Program-made: the position numbers and the translations under genes
The notes under the pieces: model-generated
The model's database searches: none
Told to the model about the DNA's origin: nothing
The model's input: the letters and a program-made list of their open reading frames with translations, nothing else
Part shown: in pieces, positions 12,570 through 25,439 of the stretch
How positions within the stretch are numbered: position 1 is the stretch's first letter
Layout: each line of letters begins with the position of its first letter
NCBI GenBank assembly: GCA_963965975.1
Contig: OZ014421.1
Location: 2,965,001-3,029,000 of the forward strand
Source: Xestospongia bergquistia
Taxonomy: Eukaryota > Porifera > Demospongiae > Haplosclerida > Petrosiidae
Length of the DNA stretch: 64,000 bases
Direction: 5' to 3'

Positions 12570-14180
12570 ACATAAAAAACATTGTATGCAGTATGTTGTG
12601 CATATGTGTGTGTATGTAAAGATAAAGGAATTAATTAAACATACTGTTAGCATTGATACTGAGCACTCTTAATAGAACCTTTAATTCTAAGCTCAGTTAT
12701 TTTGTGTTGCAGTAGTGACAGTATATACCATTCTATAGTTAATTGATAGTTATAAAAAGTAGTCTTTTATAAAGTATAACTAGATGTAAGTAGACACAGA
12801 TGAATGTAGTTATGATCATGTATGACTAATTTATAATTTGATAAAAAGACAAGCATAAAGCTAGGAGATTAATTGAAACAATACTATTATAATTATGTTG
12901 GTTAATGATTGAGATTTTTTAATAATTTAATAATAATTGTGTTTCACCTTGAAACTAAAATTCAAGATCAGACAATAAATAAATAACCTCATACTCCACT
13001 AATATATATGGACATATATATTTCCATGAAATTTTGAACTGTTAGTCTGATAAGTATTTCATATTGTTAATGCTACAAATAATCCCACTACTACTAGTAT
13101 CATCAACTTGTATGATGATTCATATCACACTATTACAATATAAACTGACATATGGTTAGGAAGGATGTGGTTGACGATATAATTGTAATATGAATTAAAC
13201 ATAAGCCTCAATTTACTTTAGACTGTCATCAACACATACATTGTAAATGACAATTTGTAAAGCGAAAATTAACAATTTTTAACATGATGACATCATAGCA
13301 ATGTAATATTAAAAATTTAACAATGACTTCTACTATCAGTTGTACAGAGTAGAGAAAAGCTCGTCTTCATTACAATGTTATATTACCAAATGATGACCAA
13401 GATGGGTATTTAGCTTTATTTGATGAGTACTTTATAAAACAATGAATTCCTAGAAAGTGAAAGAAGGACATGCAGAGAAACAATGTTTCATTTTTATTGT
13501 AAATCATAAATAAAAAACATAGAGATGAATGACGGAAATAGCAGGAAATAGTGTGATAATGGAATGGGAAAATCAAGTGGCTTAGAGGAATTTCAAGATG
13601 ATGAATCTTCAGGTATCATCTGAATAAGTGTTGATTGCTTTCATGTACATCATCACAGAACCACTTATAGTTCTTTTAATTACAGCTACAAATACCAGTC
13701 CACCTAAGATAAATGAAACAGATAAAAAGAGACAAACACAAATTTACATATGAAAGAGAATATATTATTCATAAAAAAATTAATATAGTAACAGCTGTGT
13801 GTAAAAGAATGTGCTACAAAGACTTAGCTGAAAATTCCTCGACAATGTCAAGATGATATGGGAAAATTGGCTAAAGATGAACTTGATCTCATAGTCATGG
13901 GACAACTACTGGTTAATATTAATATTAGTGAAATGGTAACAGGTTTGATGCATGTTCTTAAGGAATAAGATTAGCCAGCAAGTACTTTCACATCATGCAG
14001 CAATGTTAGAGTGAAATAATTAAAATAGAATCAATGAACTATTTGTCTTATTAGATTTGCAGAAAAATGTTTCTATTCATTCATGAGATAGGAAAGTATT
14101 ATCTGGACACTATCAGAGACAGCTACATAAAGGATGGAATACAACAAAGGTTTAGATGAAGATTTAGAACATATGCAACA
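12570..14180. repeat. Duplicated block X, copy 3
   Basis: Collinear with copies 1 and 4 from the tgtatgtaaagataaagg landmark to the segment after the possible membrane exon. The plus-strand fragment near 13350-13440 reads LPNDDQDGYLALFDEYF, matching the fragment in copy 1. Confidence 0.6.
13609..13703 (-). pseudogene. Possible C-terminal exon with a membrane segment, copy in X3
   Basis: Same 95-bp length and frame as 5397-5491. It reads GLVFVAVIKRTISGS then YMKAINTYSDDT and stop. The lysine-arginine pair inside the hydrophobic run would weaken a membrane segment. The preceding possible exon (around 13840-13940) carries a stop, so this copy is likely non-functional. Confidence 0.35.
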
Positions 14181-15177
14181 AGACCTACGAAAAAGATAAC
14201 AAAAAATTAACATTTTCAATTTTACTATAGTAAGATGTATGGCAACCTATGGTGATAATGATATACATATAAAATATATATACTAAATACTGACATTTAT
14301 TACAGTATATTGGCTACCTTCAGGTACAGATGTTCCTACTACTATCCAAGATAACTGTCCCAAGTAGTGGAAATAGTTACATAACAGAACATCATGTTCT
14401 TCTTCATCTCCTCTCAACATATTAACAAATAACTAACACAATAATACTACAGAGAGGAATCAGTTACTGCATTCTCGTATATATCAAACCATCCATCTAT
14501 CTATCTATCTATCCATCCATCTATTCAATCTGATCACATCTGATGTAGTCCATATATCACAAGTCCCTGAGAGCAATATAATATCAGGTAGTAAGAGAGG
14601 GTATCAGTAACACATGCCATGCCTAGTGACTGCTCCTGTGATATGGTGTTCTATGATTCTATCATGTTATTAGAGTAATCCCATACCTAATAATGCATAT
14701 ATTAATTCCTTGTAGGGTTTGATAATCCGGAGGCATGAGATTAACTGGGAGATTTGGAGAATGAATGAAAATTGTGATAAGAAATTTTTCTGTTAATTTC
14801 AAAACAGTTACCTTTAAGTAATATACATTATACCATATTAACGATGTGTTTGATGAAATTATATTTATATGTGTACATTACTAACCATTGAATACATATT
14901 AACGATGAACTCACTGAGTAATTTTGAAAAGGAAATGTTTCTCTTAATATTTTTAACTATTTTATTCCTTTTTCTTCATTCCAATGTGGGTGTGTTCTCT
15001 AAGCTGAGGTAATTTTACCTTTTTCTATGCCAAACTTAACTTCAACTAAACATTAAACAAGAGCCTACAAAGAGAGAGAGAAAGAGAGAGTTAAAAATAA
15101 ATTTTGCTATAGCTCTACCTTATGTTTGCTTTCCTCACAATCTCCTCTCCAGTCCTGACAATTCTTGCTATCCTTCA
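14181..15177. other. Intergenic DNA with small simple repeats
   Basis: Contains a CTAT/CCAT tetranucleotide run at about 14487-14528 and a GA-rich run at about 15070-15090. No gene recognised. Confidence 0.4.
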
Positions 15178-15180
15178 CTA

Positions 15181-15667
15181 TATCTATATGTAGTGACTAT
15201 ACATTATTATCTATATGTAGTGACTATATATTATTATCTATATGTACTGACTATACATTATTATCTATATGTAGTGACTATACATTATTATCTATTGTAG
15301 TGACTATACATTATTATCTATATGTAGTGACTATACATTATTATCTATATGTAGTGACTATACATTATTATCTATATCTAGTGACTATACATTATTATCT
15401 ATATGTAGTGACTATACATTATTATCTATATGTAGTGACTATACATTATTATCTATATGTAGTGACTATACATTATTATCTATATGTAGTGACTATACAT
15501 TATTATATATATGTAGTGACTATACATTATTATCTATATGTAGTGACTATACATTATTATCTATATGTAGTGACTATACATTATTATCTATATGTAGTGA
15601 CTATACATTATTATATATATGTAGTGACTATACATTATTATCTATATGTAGTGACTATACATTATTA
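15181..15667. repeat. 27-bp minisatellite, about 18 copies
   Basis: The unit tgtagtgactatacattat plus tatctata repeats head to tail about 18 times with few differences. One unit (near 15295) has lost a base, so the long open frame across it reads two different nonapeptide repeats before and after that point. The frame stays open because 27 is a multiple of three and the unit lacks stops in it; this is not evidence of a protein. Confidence 0.92.
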
Positions 15668-15699
15668 TTGGCTGATGGTTTGTGGAATTTTAAAATATA

Positions 15700-18120
15700 A
15701 TGATGTATGACTATCTGTATCATAAAGACAATATAACTGTGGACTTATAGTTTAAACTATTGAAAAATGATGGATGGACAGAAAAATGAATGGGATAAAT
15801 TAATAGATATAGTTATAATACTCCCACTACTACTAACACTACCTGTTAGTATCTACTATATAAACTGACATGTGGTCAGTTATGGACATGAATTTGTCCT
15901 AATATTACTTGAAAGAAATGTTTGTTAATATCAAGAAAGTTATGTAGAACTATGATCTGTATGTCTTAGATTAGCACCACTTTAAGGTTTATGTTTCAAT
16001 GGAAAAAACAAATTCTAATGGCACTCCTGGATAAGATTTGTTTGAAAATGTATATATAGATACATGTACATGTATGAGTTAATGAAATAGATGCACAAAG
16101 TAGAGAGTGAAATCACAAGGAATAAGATATATAGTACACATTGATGAACTAATGAGTGTAATATAAATAGATACACTGACATAGTAGTTGATAACATCAT
16201 TTTATCCTTATAAGGATAGCCACTAGAGTGTTTGTGGTTAATTTATTATATCAATTGTACACACCATAATGAATGTACATGTACACACACTAGACTGGTA
16301 TGTGTAGTAAGTTATGTCCTTCACTATATCCTCCTCATTACATACAGAGTCAGTTGTAAGTTAATGTAATAGTAAATGTATGATACTTTGTGTCTCTTTC
16401 TTTACTCTTGATATAAGTTTATATTTATAACAATCAATCTAGTAATATAATAATGTAATCAACTACTACTAGTATTGTGTATAGTAGTGACAATATTACA
16501 CTATTACATGTACATATCATTAATGAAGACATTATCATACTTAACATACATAGTGTGACTTTTAGTGAGTCATGTGATTCAATAGTAATCTGGTTCATTT
16601 AAAATTTCCTTTATCTATTGATCCTACAACATTTTCTATCTGTCCATCCATTCATTCATCCACTCATCTCTCTGTCCATCCATTTAATATATAGATGAAG
16701 TACTCAATACATGACACTGTATGGCTTATTACTATGTTGTAATGATTAATACTAATAAGAATCACACTTTATTAATGTTTAGTGACATTATTATATGTGT
16801 AGAAAATGAAGCCTCCTTTATAAACCATATATAAGTCTGTCCCTTTGTATTATCAAAATGATAAAGAAATTGTTTATATCATGATGATGTTGATTAAAGC
16901 TTACAAATCAAAGATAAATCTACATGTAACTATTGATATATCTATTTTATATTTTTAACAGGAATAAAATACTACATATTATGAACAGAGGAGTTTAGTA
17001 TAAGGGAGTTAAAGTTAATAAAGAAACCTCATTTTTTCTGAATGAATAAATGAAGTGTTGACTATGTACACTACATACTATTGAATGACAGATCAGTTAG
17101 TCTTATATATCAACAGTAATGTAGGATACATTGTCATCACAATCATTTACAAAAGTCACTTTCATAATATACTAACCAGTAATATTGATGAGTGGTAGGC
17201 AGTGACATGAGTGGGTGGAGTTTGGTTAGCTAGTTAACATATCCTTTTGAAATTCCTATGGCAACATATAAAGACATCACTGTCATCATTATCAATAAGT
17301 GCAGAATATTGTGGATGTGGGACACCTACTTTATTAGCTCCAGCAACTTTTACAACTTTTAGAAATCTATCTTGATGATTTATGACTTGTTCATAAGATG
17401 GTAGCATAGTAAGATCACTTAACTGACTAACAACCACATCCATATAACTTGGAAAAAATCATTTGGAGTTATAGCAATAGAATGACATGAAGATGTCAGA
17501 TGAGGCAGTCCAATTTGACCTGATGAATAAACAAGAGATAGTATAATATGAATACACCATAAGATGTTGTTGTTACTATTCTTATAAGGTAGATTTCAGT
17601 AGTCCCTTCATCTGCTATTACTTGATCTAGTAACATGTAATATAATGTATTATTATAATCACAGTTAATATACAATCTAATGATCATGTGATAATTATAA
17701 TTACAACATTTCATTATATGGTGTGGATATGAAGTCTTATCAAAAAAGACAAGTAAATTTAAATTTGAGAAGTGATCATTTTTGAGAAAGCTCCAATGTT
17801 AAAAATGCAGATAATTTTGTATTGTATATAATTATAGTAATTTTTTATTGTGAGTGATAAACTCTGTCACGTTTTATGTGGTTTTAAAGAAAAAAATGTC
17901 AAAATACAATGTACAAAAACAATGGACATTTGTAGTGAAAAACATTGGAACTAACAGATGTATAGAAACAGAGACACTAAGTATGTACTACAACTTTCAC
18001 TAACATGGACAGCTGTGAGGTTTTTAATTCTATACATTGATATCACTAGAACTAACTGAGCATTTTGATCTCATGATAGATACTTGTTGAATCTGAGCCT
18101 GTCTAGCCAACTGACTGGGT
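15700..18120. repeat. Duplicated block Z, copy 1
   Basis: Collinear with about 26590-28830 and, for the last part (17850-18120), with about 29890-30090. Landmarks are the tatagtagtgacaatatta segment, a CATC-rich simple run near 16640-16680, a gaacagaggagtttagtata segment and the minus-strand exon at 17234-17519. Confidence 0.65.
17234..17519 (-). pseudogene. Exon-like segment of an unrecognised protein, copy in Z1
   Basis: After a possible acceptor at 17520-17521 the minus strand reads QIGLPHLTSSCHSIAI, then in a second frame MDVVVSQLSDLTMLPSYEQV and on through VVKVAGANKVGVPHPQYS to DNDDSDVFICC. A frame change near 17440 separates the two parts, either decay or a missed intron. The counterpart at about 28340-28645 shows the same pieces with more damage. 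It sits upstream, on the same strand, of the possible membrane exon in X3, so both may come from one gene. I do not recognise the family. Confidence 0.35.
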
Positions 18121-18236
18121 ATGCTAGTAAGCCACGCCCTCGAGTAATAACCATTGATAACTTTCATTATTGGATACCTATACAACCACATATTGGTTAT
18201 AATAATCTATAGCTATTTTAAAATTATCTTGAAGAA

Positions 18237-20136
18237 ATGCCTAGTGATGGTGAATCTGACGACAACTTCGATGGTTACATTACAGATGAAGATGTGGAAG
18301 AGGAAGAAGAATCCAGCTGCACTGCAATCTCCAGCTCCACCCTTACCTCTTGCAAAGAGTGAACTAGCTCTAGTTCAACTTGTACTAGTGAGCTATTTTC
18401 TAGCTCATATCAGTCTCCAGGTAATAATGACATTATACTACACTTACATCATCTTTTTTGATAAATAATATGTGAAAAGATGTATATAAAATTATAGTCC
18501 AAAAATATTCATAAAATTATATTCTTAACATGATACACATTTACTAACATGGAATTTCTATTAGGACACTCCGTCACTTATCAACATACTATCCCAAATA
18601 TGCTCGATAAATCTCCATTGGATTTTTTCAATCTCCTTTTCAATGACGATATCAAGATAAACATATGGGAAGAGACTACTCGATTTGCTAACCAGTATAC
18701 ACATAAGCAATCTGAATTTATGGCCAGTCATTCTAAAGCTAGAGTTCATGACTGGGTAAAACAAGCTATGTCTCTAAAAGAGGTAGACACTTTACTCTCA
18801 ATAATTATTGCTATGGGAATTGTTGGATACCCTACTATTAGGTATAAAAAATATACATTACATATACACTTATATATTTGACATAACATTAACAAATAAA
18901 TTACTAGAGTGTACTTCTTTAGGTGTTACTGGAGTCACAAGTGGCCATTTGCTAATACAAACTTCTCTGTTATGTCGAGATGCAGATTCGAGCTTCTAAT
19001 GAAGTTTCTACATCTAAATGATACTGATAACATGCCATCACGGGATAGTCCAGATTATATAGAATTTATAAAATCAGACCATTTCTCGACAAACTTCTTA
19101 CCAGCTTCAAAACCAACTATAAGCCTTCTCAATATCTGTCAATCGATGAATCCATGATAAGCTTCAAAGGAAGGTTATCATGAATACAATACATGCCCAA
19201 AAAAACTACAAAATGGGACATGAAAGCTTGGGTACTAGCTGATTCAACAAATGCCTACGTGTACAATTGGAAATTGTACACAGGTAAAGAGACAAATAAC
19301 ATTGTGGAAAAGGGATTAGCACATCGAGTTGTTCTAGAACTACTGCAAGATTTAGTTAGAAACACTTATGAGGTCTACGTTGATATTTTTTACACCTCAC
19401 CAGCACTTTTTACTGACCTGATCCATCTTGGATTCAAAGCTTGTGGAACACTCAACAGTAACAGACGTGGGATAAATCAATCCTTCAAAAATCATAAGTT
19501 ACAAAAGGAAAGTTATACTCCAAATGAACAGACGACGATAAAATGATGTGTCTAAAGTGGAAAAATAAACGTGAGGTCTGTATGCTCTCTACCTTTCATG
19601 ATGACAGTGTCACCTCAAAGAAAAGGAGGACAAAGCATTCTGGTGATGGAATCAAGAAACCAAAGGTAGTTGAGGACTATAATCAATACATGGGAGGAAT
19701 AGATAAATCAGACCAACTGATTTTGTACAATGGCTTTGCTCATAGGAGGGTGAAATGGTGGGAAAGAGTGTTCTTTCATTTGCTGGACCTGTGTCTCGTC
19801 AATGCACATATTTTATGCAACATCCATAATAGCAAGAAACTCACCCAACTAGACTTTTGAATTGATGTTGGGAAAAGTCTCCTTGATGGCTTCCAAAGTC
19901 ATGTCTCTCAGCATTTCATGTCAGTTGAATTACCACTTACGCTAACAGAAAGGCCTTTTCTTGAGCCAATACCAACTGACACACCTCATGGAGGTCGTCC
20001 ACAATGTGAAGTGTGCTGATCTAGAAAACAAAAGCGATCACAAACACAATACAGATGCAAACAATGTAAAACACTACTACATTTACATCCATGCTTTGAG
20101 ATCTATCACACAAAACTTCACTACCACATTTGTTAA
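18237..20136 (+). pseudogene. piggyBac-type transposase, decayed
   Basis: Cut-and-paste transposase with an RNase-H-like DDD core. Exon 1 (18237-18420) starts MPSDGESDDNFDGY with an acidic run; exon 2 is 18565-18841 and exon 3 starts at 18923, joined by GT-AG introns. The conserved core is plain: YWSHKWPF, SIDESMISFKGRL, TTKWDMKAWVLADS (first catalytic Asp region), YEVYVDIFYTS (second), DYNQYMGGIDKSDQ (third) and a C-terminal Cys-rich domain ending CFEIYHTKLHY. Lesions are TGA at 18360-18362, a frameshift near 19110, TGA near 19178, a frameshift near 19535, TGA at 19858-19860 and TGA inside the Cys-rich domain. Several TGAs sit where arginine is expected, fitting CGA-to-TGA decay. Terminal repeats and flanking TTAA were not identified. 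Confidence 0.88.
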
Positions 20137-20363
20137 TATTCTATCACACAAAACTTCACTTAACTTCAAACTGTTCTAATGTCTGTACAAATCTCTACGT
20201 ATTCACACTTATATCAAGCTACATCATGACTCAATAGTATACTCGTATTTCTTATTTTAGGCGTCTAACTGAACTTGTGTTATATACATGCATGTTAGAA
20301 CACCTACATACAATTTCATTGTTTTACTTACCTTTTGAATTCCAAAGACATAAAAATAATTCA

Positions 20364-20696
20364 GAATGAGTAACAGACTTATAAAAACTGTCACAAATCT
20401 AGGTGAAGTAACAGCGAATGAAATTAGTGCAACGAACCTTTTTTTTCATCTAAAGTTGTTGACACAAGTTTTAAACTCTAAGAACAGAACCAATAACCAT
20501 TATACAACAACTAGCCTGTCCAAAAAATAACTCAGGATGAGTAACAGACTTATAAAAACTGTCACAAATCTAGATGAAGTAACCGCGAATGAAATTAGTA
20601 TGACGAAGCATTTTTTTCATCTAAACTTGTTGACACAAGCTTCAAACTCGAAGAATATAACCAAAAACCATTATACAACAACTAACCTGTCAAACG
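20364..20696. repeat. Tandem duplication of about 170 bp
   Basis: Copies at about 20364-20526 and 20537-20696 share gagtaacagacttataaaaa, a gaatgaaattagt part, a poly-T run and ccattatacaacaact, with a few percent differences. It lies just downstream of the piggyBac remnant and may be its 3' non-coding region. Confidence 0.8.
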
Positions 20697-20699
20697 TAG

Positions 20700-22819
20700 A
20701 GCGTACAGCTCTCAACAAGACAGAAAAATGATCAAAGATGACCTCGAGTAAAACGTGGATAATCAAGTCAATTTGGCCACCCATAGGAAGTTCATGTTGA
20801 TTAATTTGATTACCCGTGGTTAATACTGATTTTAGCCCAAAATATACTGTTTCAGAGTTTGGCATTAAATATGAACATAAAAAAGGAAATACTAAAGCAT
20901 TTTCCAACAGTTACAGGTGATTGGTAAAACAGCACAACTTTACTTATCATAAAGGTGTGTTTACTGCTTGTTTATGACAATATGTCCCCGGAGTTTGGAA
21001 AAGTAGAGGATATTATTATTTAGAGTAGTGATATTCTTTTCAGTACAAGATTTCCTTACTCAACATTTTCACTCACACAACAATGTATTTGTCATTACAT
21101 CTATTTAGACATTTAGAAGTTTTACATTTTCTTCTCTTTCGCATTATCAACCTCTACAAATGAAGCAATCATTAATTTGACTCAATTGACAGAAGTACAT
21201 ACATCATTTCATTAATTTTCTACTGATACATAAGTCAATACATTTACATTCCATCAACAATTTTCTAATAACTCTTAAGAAATATCAATAATTTTGTAAA
21301 GACAATGTCATGAACTATCAACTAATACATTTACATTTTACAATAACCCAATCATCGCACATCACAAATTTCATGTATGACGATTACAGTAAATATTTGC
21401 ATCAATGGCATAGATGCCTTTCTTTACTTCAAACGTCCTTGCACATGTCCTACTATATCGTACTTTTTACCTTGAGGACCTATTGTACTGAACAGTTAAC
21501 AATCACCCAATTATACTAGTGAATTTTGAAATAGCAGTCTGTACTGTCAACACAAGAGGTCAACACATGTTTACCTACATAAACATTTCAATATTATTAT
21601 AATTTCACATTAACTATTTTTATGTGCAATTTGATCTAATTCAAAAGTTGATTCAACATAAAGGAATACATGAAAATGAAGTTCAATAATTCTAATCAAT
21701 ACTATAATTATATTACTAAATATTAAAATAACCATATATTTATTAAATTGATAACATAGCTGTCAAATTAACCTGAGTATGTTTTAATAAATAAAGTTGT
21801 TCATTACAAACAGTATTTTTGTTAAAATAAATAAAACTTTCAAATTACCATTTTGAGGTCATTTCAATAACCATTTTTTGTATTGTAAAAGTGCAAGTAA
21901 AGCTTAACAAGAGCATATTACAAAAAAAGGTAAATTATCATTCTCCTCTAATTATCTCCAAAAAATTATGTCATTTACTTTCTAAGCATATTATTTTGTT
22001 ATTATAGTAATAATCAGTGGCACTTTTAGGAACTTCTTTAAAGATAAGCACACCAAAAGTTATTATTTTAAATTGGCTATTTTAAATCAAACAAGCAATA
22101 CAGTTCTAGTATACTTAGTGTTGTCAAAAGACAGCAAGGATAGGTTATTCAATCTTTTTGTATATAATGGAAAATTATCAGTAATACTCTTAAAGTGCAG
22201 ACATATTAGGCTATACCAAATATTTGCAAACACCAAATGGTTCTGATCAGCTAAATTTCAATGCCTTCAAAATCAAAATAATTTCAGCTAAACACATAAG
22301 TGTGTTAATATAATCTGATACAGTAAGTTGTTTGGTGTACTATTATTATTACCATATTTAATAGCTATAATTCTAACACTTAGTGTTGTGGGTATACATA
22401 ATGAACTTTAGCAAGGTAGTTGGACATCAATCAACACACCACTGTCATTGACAAATCCAATTAAATGTGACCTTAGCTTTTCCTAGGCTTCCTAATAATT
22501 CTGTGAACTTACATTGGAATAAGTACATGTATATTTACTAACAAAGTCATATGAGTACTTGATTGTTTTAGTGCAATCCACCAAAACAAAGCTAAGAGTA
22601 TTGATATCCTGAGGAGGCAACTAGACAAAGAAAGTTTTCTCAAGTCATTGTATCCTTGGTGAATAGCTGGAATATCAATAAAGCCTCTTTTCATATGCAA
22701 AAGTCCTTAGATCAATTATCAAGAGTATCATTGCAATCTTATAGAAATATATAAGGCAGACAAAGTTTGATAAGAACTGGGTTACTTAATGCTTACTATG
22801 ACAATGAAATGTTGTACCT
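20700..22819. other. Intergenic DNA, nothing recognised
   Basis: About 2.1 kb of AT-rich sequence. Open frames here are short and without resemblance to known proteins, and no match to other parts of the window was noticed. Confidence 0.4.
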
Positions 22820-25320
22820 TACCATAGTCCCATATATGTGTATATGTGTATGTTAAGTTTGAAGAAGTATAGAAATAATTTTAGCCTTAATACTGACTAC
22901 TCTTAATAGAATGTCTAAATCTAAGTTCAGTTATACTGTTGTTGTAGTAATGACAGTATATATTATTTTATTATAATTATAACTAAACAATAGTTATAAA
23001 AGTAGTATTCAGTATTGAGTATAACTGGATGTAAGTAGACACAGATAAATGTTTATATAATCATGTATGATGAATTGATGAATGGAAAATTGTAACACTA
23101 GACGATTAATTGAAACAATATTACTAATTATATTGGGTAATGAGCAAGATTTGTTTGCCTTTACCCAATAATGTAGCTAAATGTTTAACAATAGTGTTTC
23201 ACATTGACACTCAAATTCAAGAAAATAACTAAACTCATATTCTACTATATAGATAGATATATTCACTTAATCCTGAAACTGAAACTACATGTATGACATA
23301 TATTTCGCACATGTGTTTTACTGTTAAGGTTCTTAGTGCACCATTCTACGTAGTATGGTAGTATACTACTATATAGTATTGTCTATTAGTCTGTTGATTA
23401 ATATCACAACATTACTAGCATATGGGTTTGGAAGGATGTCGTTGACAATATAATTGTGATAATATGAATTAAACATAAGCTTGAATTTGTTTTAGCTTGC
23501 TTTTGCAGTTGTTTATCAAGACATATATTGTAAATGACAATTTGACACATGGAAATTTAAAATTTTATAACGCAATGAGATCATTGCAATAAATTTCTTA
23601 AATATTTATAATGGCTTCTACTATCATCTGTACCAAGGAGAGAATAACTCCTCTTCATAAAAATGCTGTACTACCAAGTAACAACAAAGATGAGGAATTT
23701 GATAAGTACTTTTTGAAAAACAATGAATTCCTAGAAAGTAGAAGAAGGACGTGCAAAGGAACAGTGTTTCATGTTTATTGTTAATAATAAAATTAAAACA
23801 ACAAACACAGAAACTAATGTAGAGTGTGATGATGAAATGAAAGAATAAAGTGACTAGGGAGATTTAAAGATGATGCATCTTCAGGTATTATCAAAATAAG
23901 TGTTGACTACTTTGATGTACTTCCTTACAGAACCATGCATATATACTTCCTCACATTATAACTACAATTACCAGTTCACCTGAAACAGATAAAGAGAGAC
24001 AAAGATAGATTAACATATGAAAGAGAACATATTATTCATGAAAACTTTTATAGTAACAGCTGTGAGTATAAAGTGATGTGCTACAAAACATTTATTTGAT
24101 AATACCTTCATTATGTCAAAGATGATATAAGTGAATTGTCTAAAGATGAACTCCATGTCATAGTCAAGGAAAAATTACTGGTTAATATTAATATTGGAGA
24201 AGTGACAACAGGTTGGAGGTGTCTTCCTAAGGTACCAGATAAGACATCAAGTACTTTAGTTATCATGGACTGAAGGTATAGTGAAACAATCAAAGCAGAA
24301 TCATTACATTTTATGTTTTATTAGATTTGCCAAAGAGGTATTTAATGAATAAAACACATTGTTGGACATTATCAGGGACAGCTACATGATGGAATACAAA
24401 CAAAGCTTGTTAAAACAAACATGAACTTGTGTGAACTAAAACTCTAGTCAAGAACTGTATTATACAGATTGATAGAGAGAACACCATTCAGACCATGACA
24501 AGCTTCAATATTGTACAGTCATTTATCACATTACAAAACAGGTACATTTTGATCACAAAGTTAAATGAATTAATAATATATTCTACATTAATTTACAGGT
24601 ACCAGTCATATTATATTTTACCTATTGGATGAGAGAAAGTTCTAAAAAACCCCAAGAAAACAAAGAAGAGGCATGTTTTTAAGTATTATTTGTAGTTCTC
24701 CTTCCCTCCTCCTCCCATTTCATCTAGGACAAAGAAACTAAGACACAATTATATGTTTTTTTAATAATATAGAAAACATAAATACAAAGAATGAAAGCCA
24801 GCTAATGTTTTTAGTTATCAAGATGTACAACATTATTGTTTATTTTATTCAAAGTAATGCTAAGAATAATGCTATTATATACTATTTACAAAGAATTTGA
24901 AGAGATTACTTGTATCTTATTCTAAGTAGAATACTCGTATACAAGATTATGGATTTATAACTTTTACTCTCAAGTGCATACAAACAAGCTGTATATGTAT
25001 GAGCAATGTATGAGCTATTAAGACAGCAATTGACAGACCTTATTAAGAGATTTTGTTCTGCAGTGTTTGAACCACTTACCTCATGTAATCATTATCAGGT
25101 CAATGTGAGATTTTTGTTGGTAGTGCCAGACAAACAGTACCACAACTGTGAAAGGTATGAACACTCAACCACAGAATCATTTGCTAGTAAGCTCCCACTC
25201 TTCATACCTTACTGTGAAAAATACTATTTACCTCTACTCACACAGCCAGTTATTTCACTAAACATCACAGGTGACTATATAGTTTTTATTATGTACAACA
25301 GGTTTGTTATCCATTAGAAC
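22820..25320. repeat. Duplicated block X, copy 4 (longest)
   Basis: Collinear with copies 1 and 3 and extends furthest to the right. The plus-strand fragment near 23640-23760 reads LPSNNKDEEFDKYFLKNNEF, again matching copies 1 and 3. The open frame 25006-25317 starts in a part shared with about 6130-6190 of copy 1, but the match is not maintained as coding sequence. Confidence 0.6.
23881..23979 (-). pseudogene. Possible C-terminal exon with a membrane segment, copy in X4
   Basis: Counterpart of 5397-5491 and 13609-13703 but 99 bp, with a stop and a net frame change inside the hydrophobic run. The end still reads YIKVVNTYFDNT and stop. The upstream minus-strand segment 24111-24293 (PVVTSPILILTSNFSLTMTW) has partial counterparts at about 5600-5720 and 13840-13960, and may be the preceding exon. 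Confidence 0.35.
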
Positions 25321-25439
25321 ACATTTAATGTTGATCTGTTCAAAAGGTACATTTTCCAAATAACTGTTTCAACAAGGACTCATATACTTTACTAACACTG
25401 AGGAAATGTGAAATGTTTTGTGTCAGTTGTGAAGCAAAA

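Noticed and set aside
15181-15667. Possible CRISPR array
   Set aside because: The units are contiguous without unique spacers and the genome is eukaryotic.
15165-15710. 181-codon open frame of repeated TIHYYLYVV nonapeptides
   Set aside because: It is a by-product of a 27-bp minisatellite lacking stops in that frame; the frame switches at a one-base loss and has no start context or domain.
25006-25317. 103-codon frame in block X4
   Set aside because: Its counterpart near 6130-6190 in X1 is not conserved as coding and no family is recognisable.
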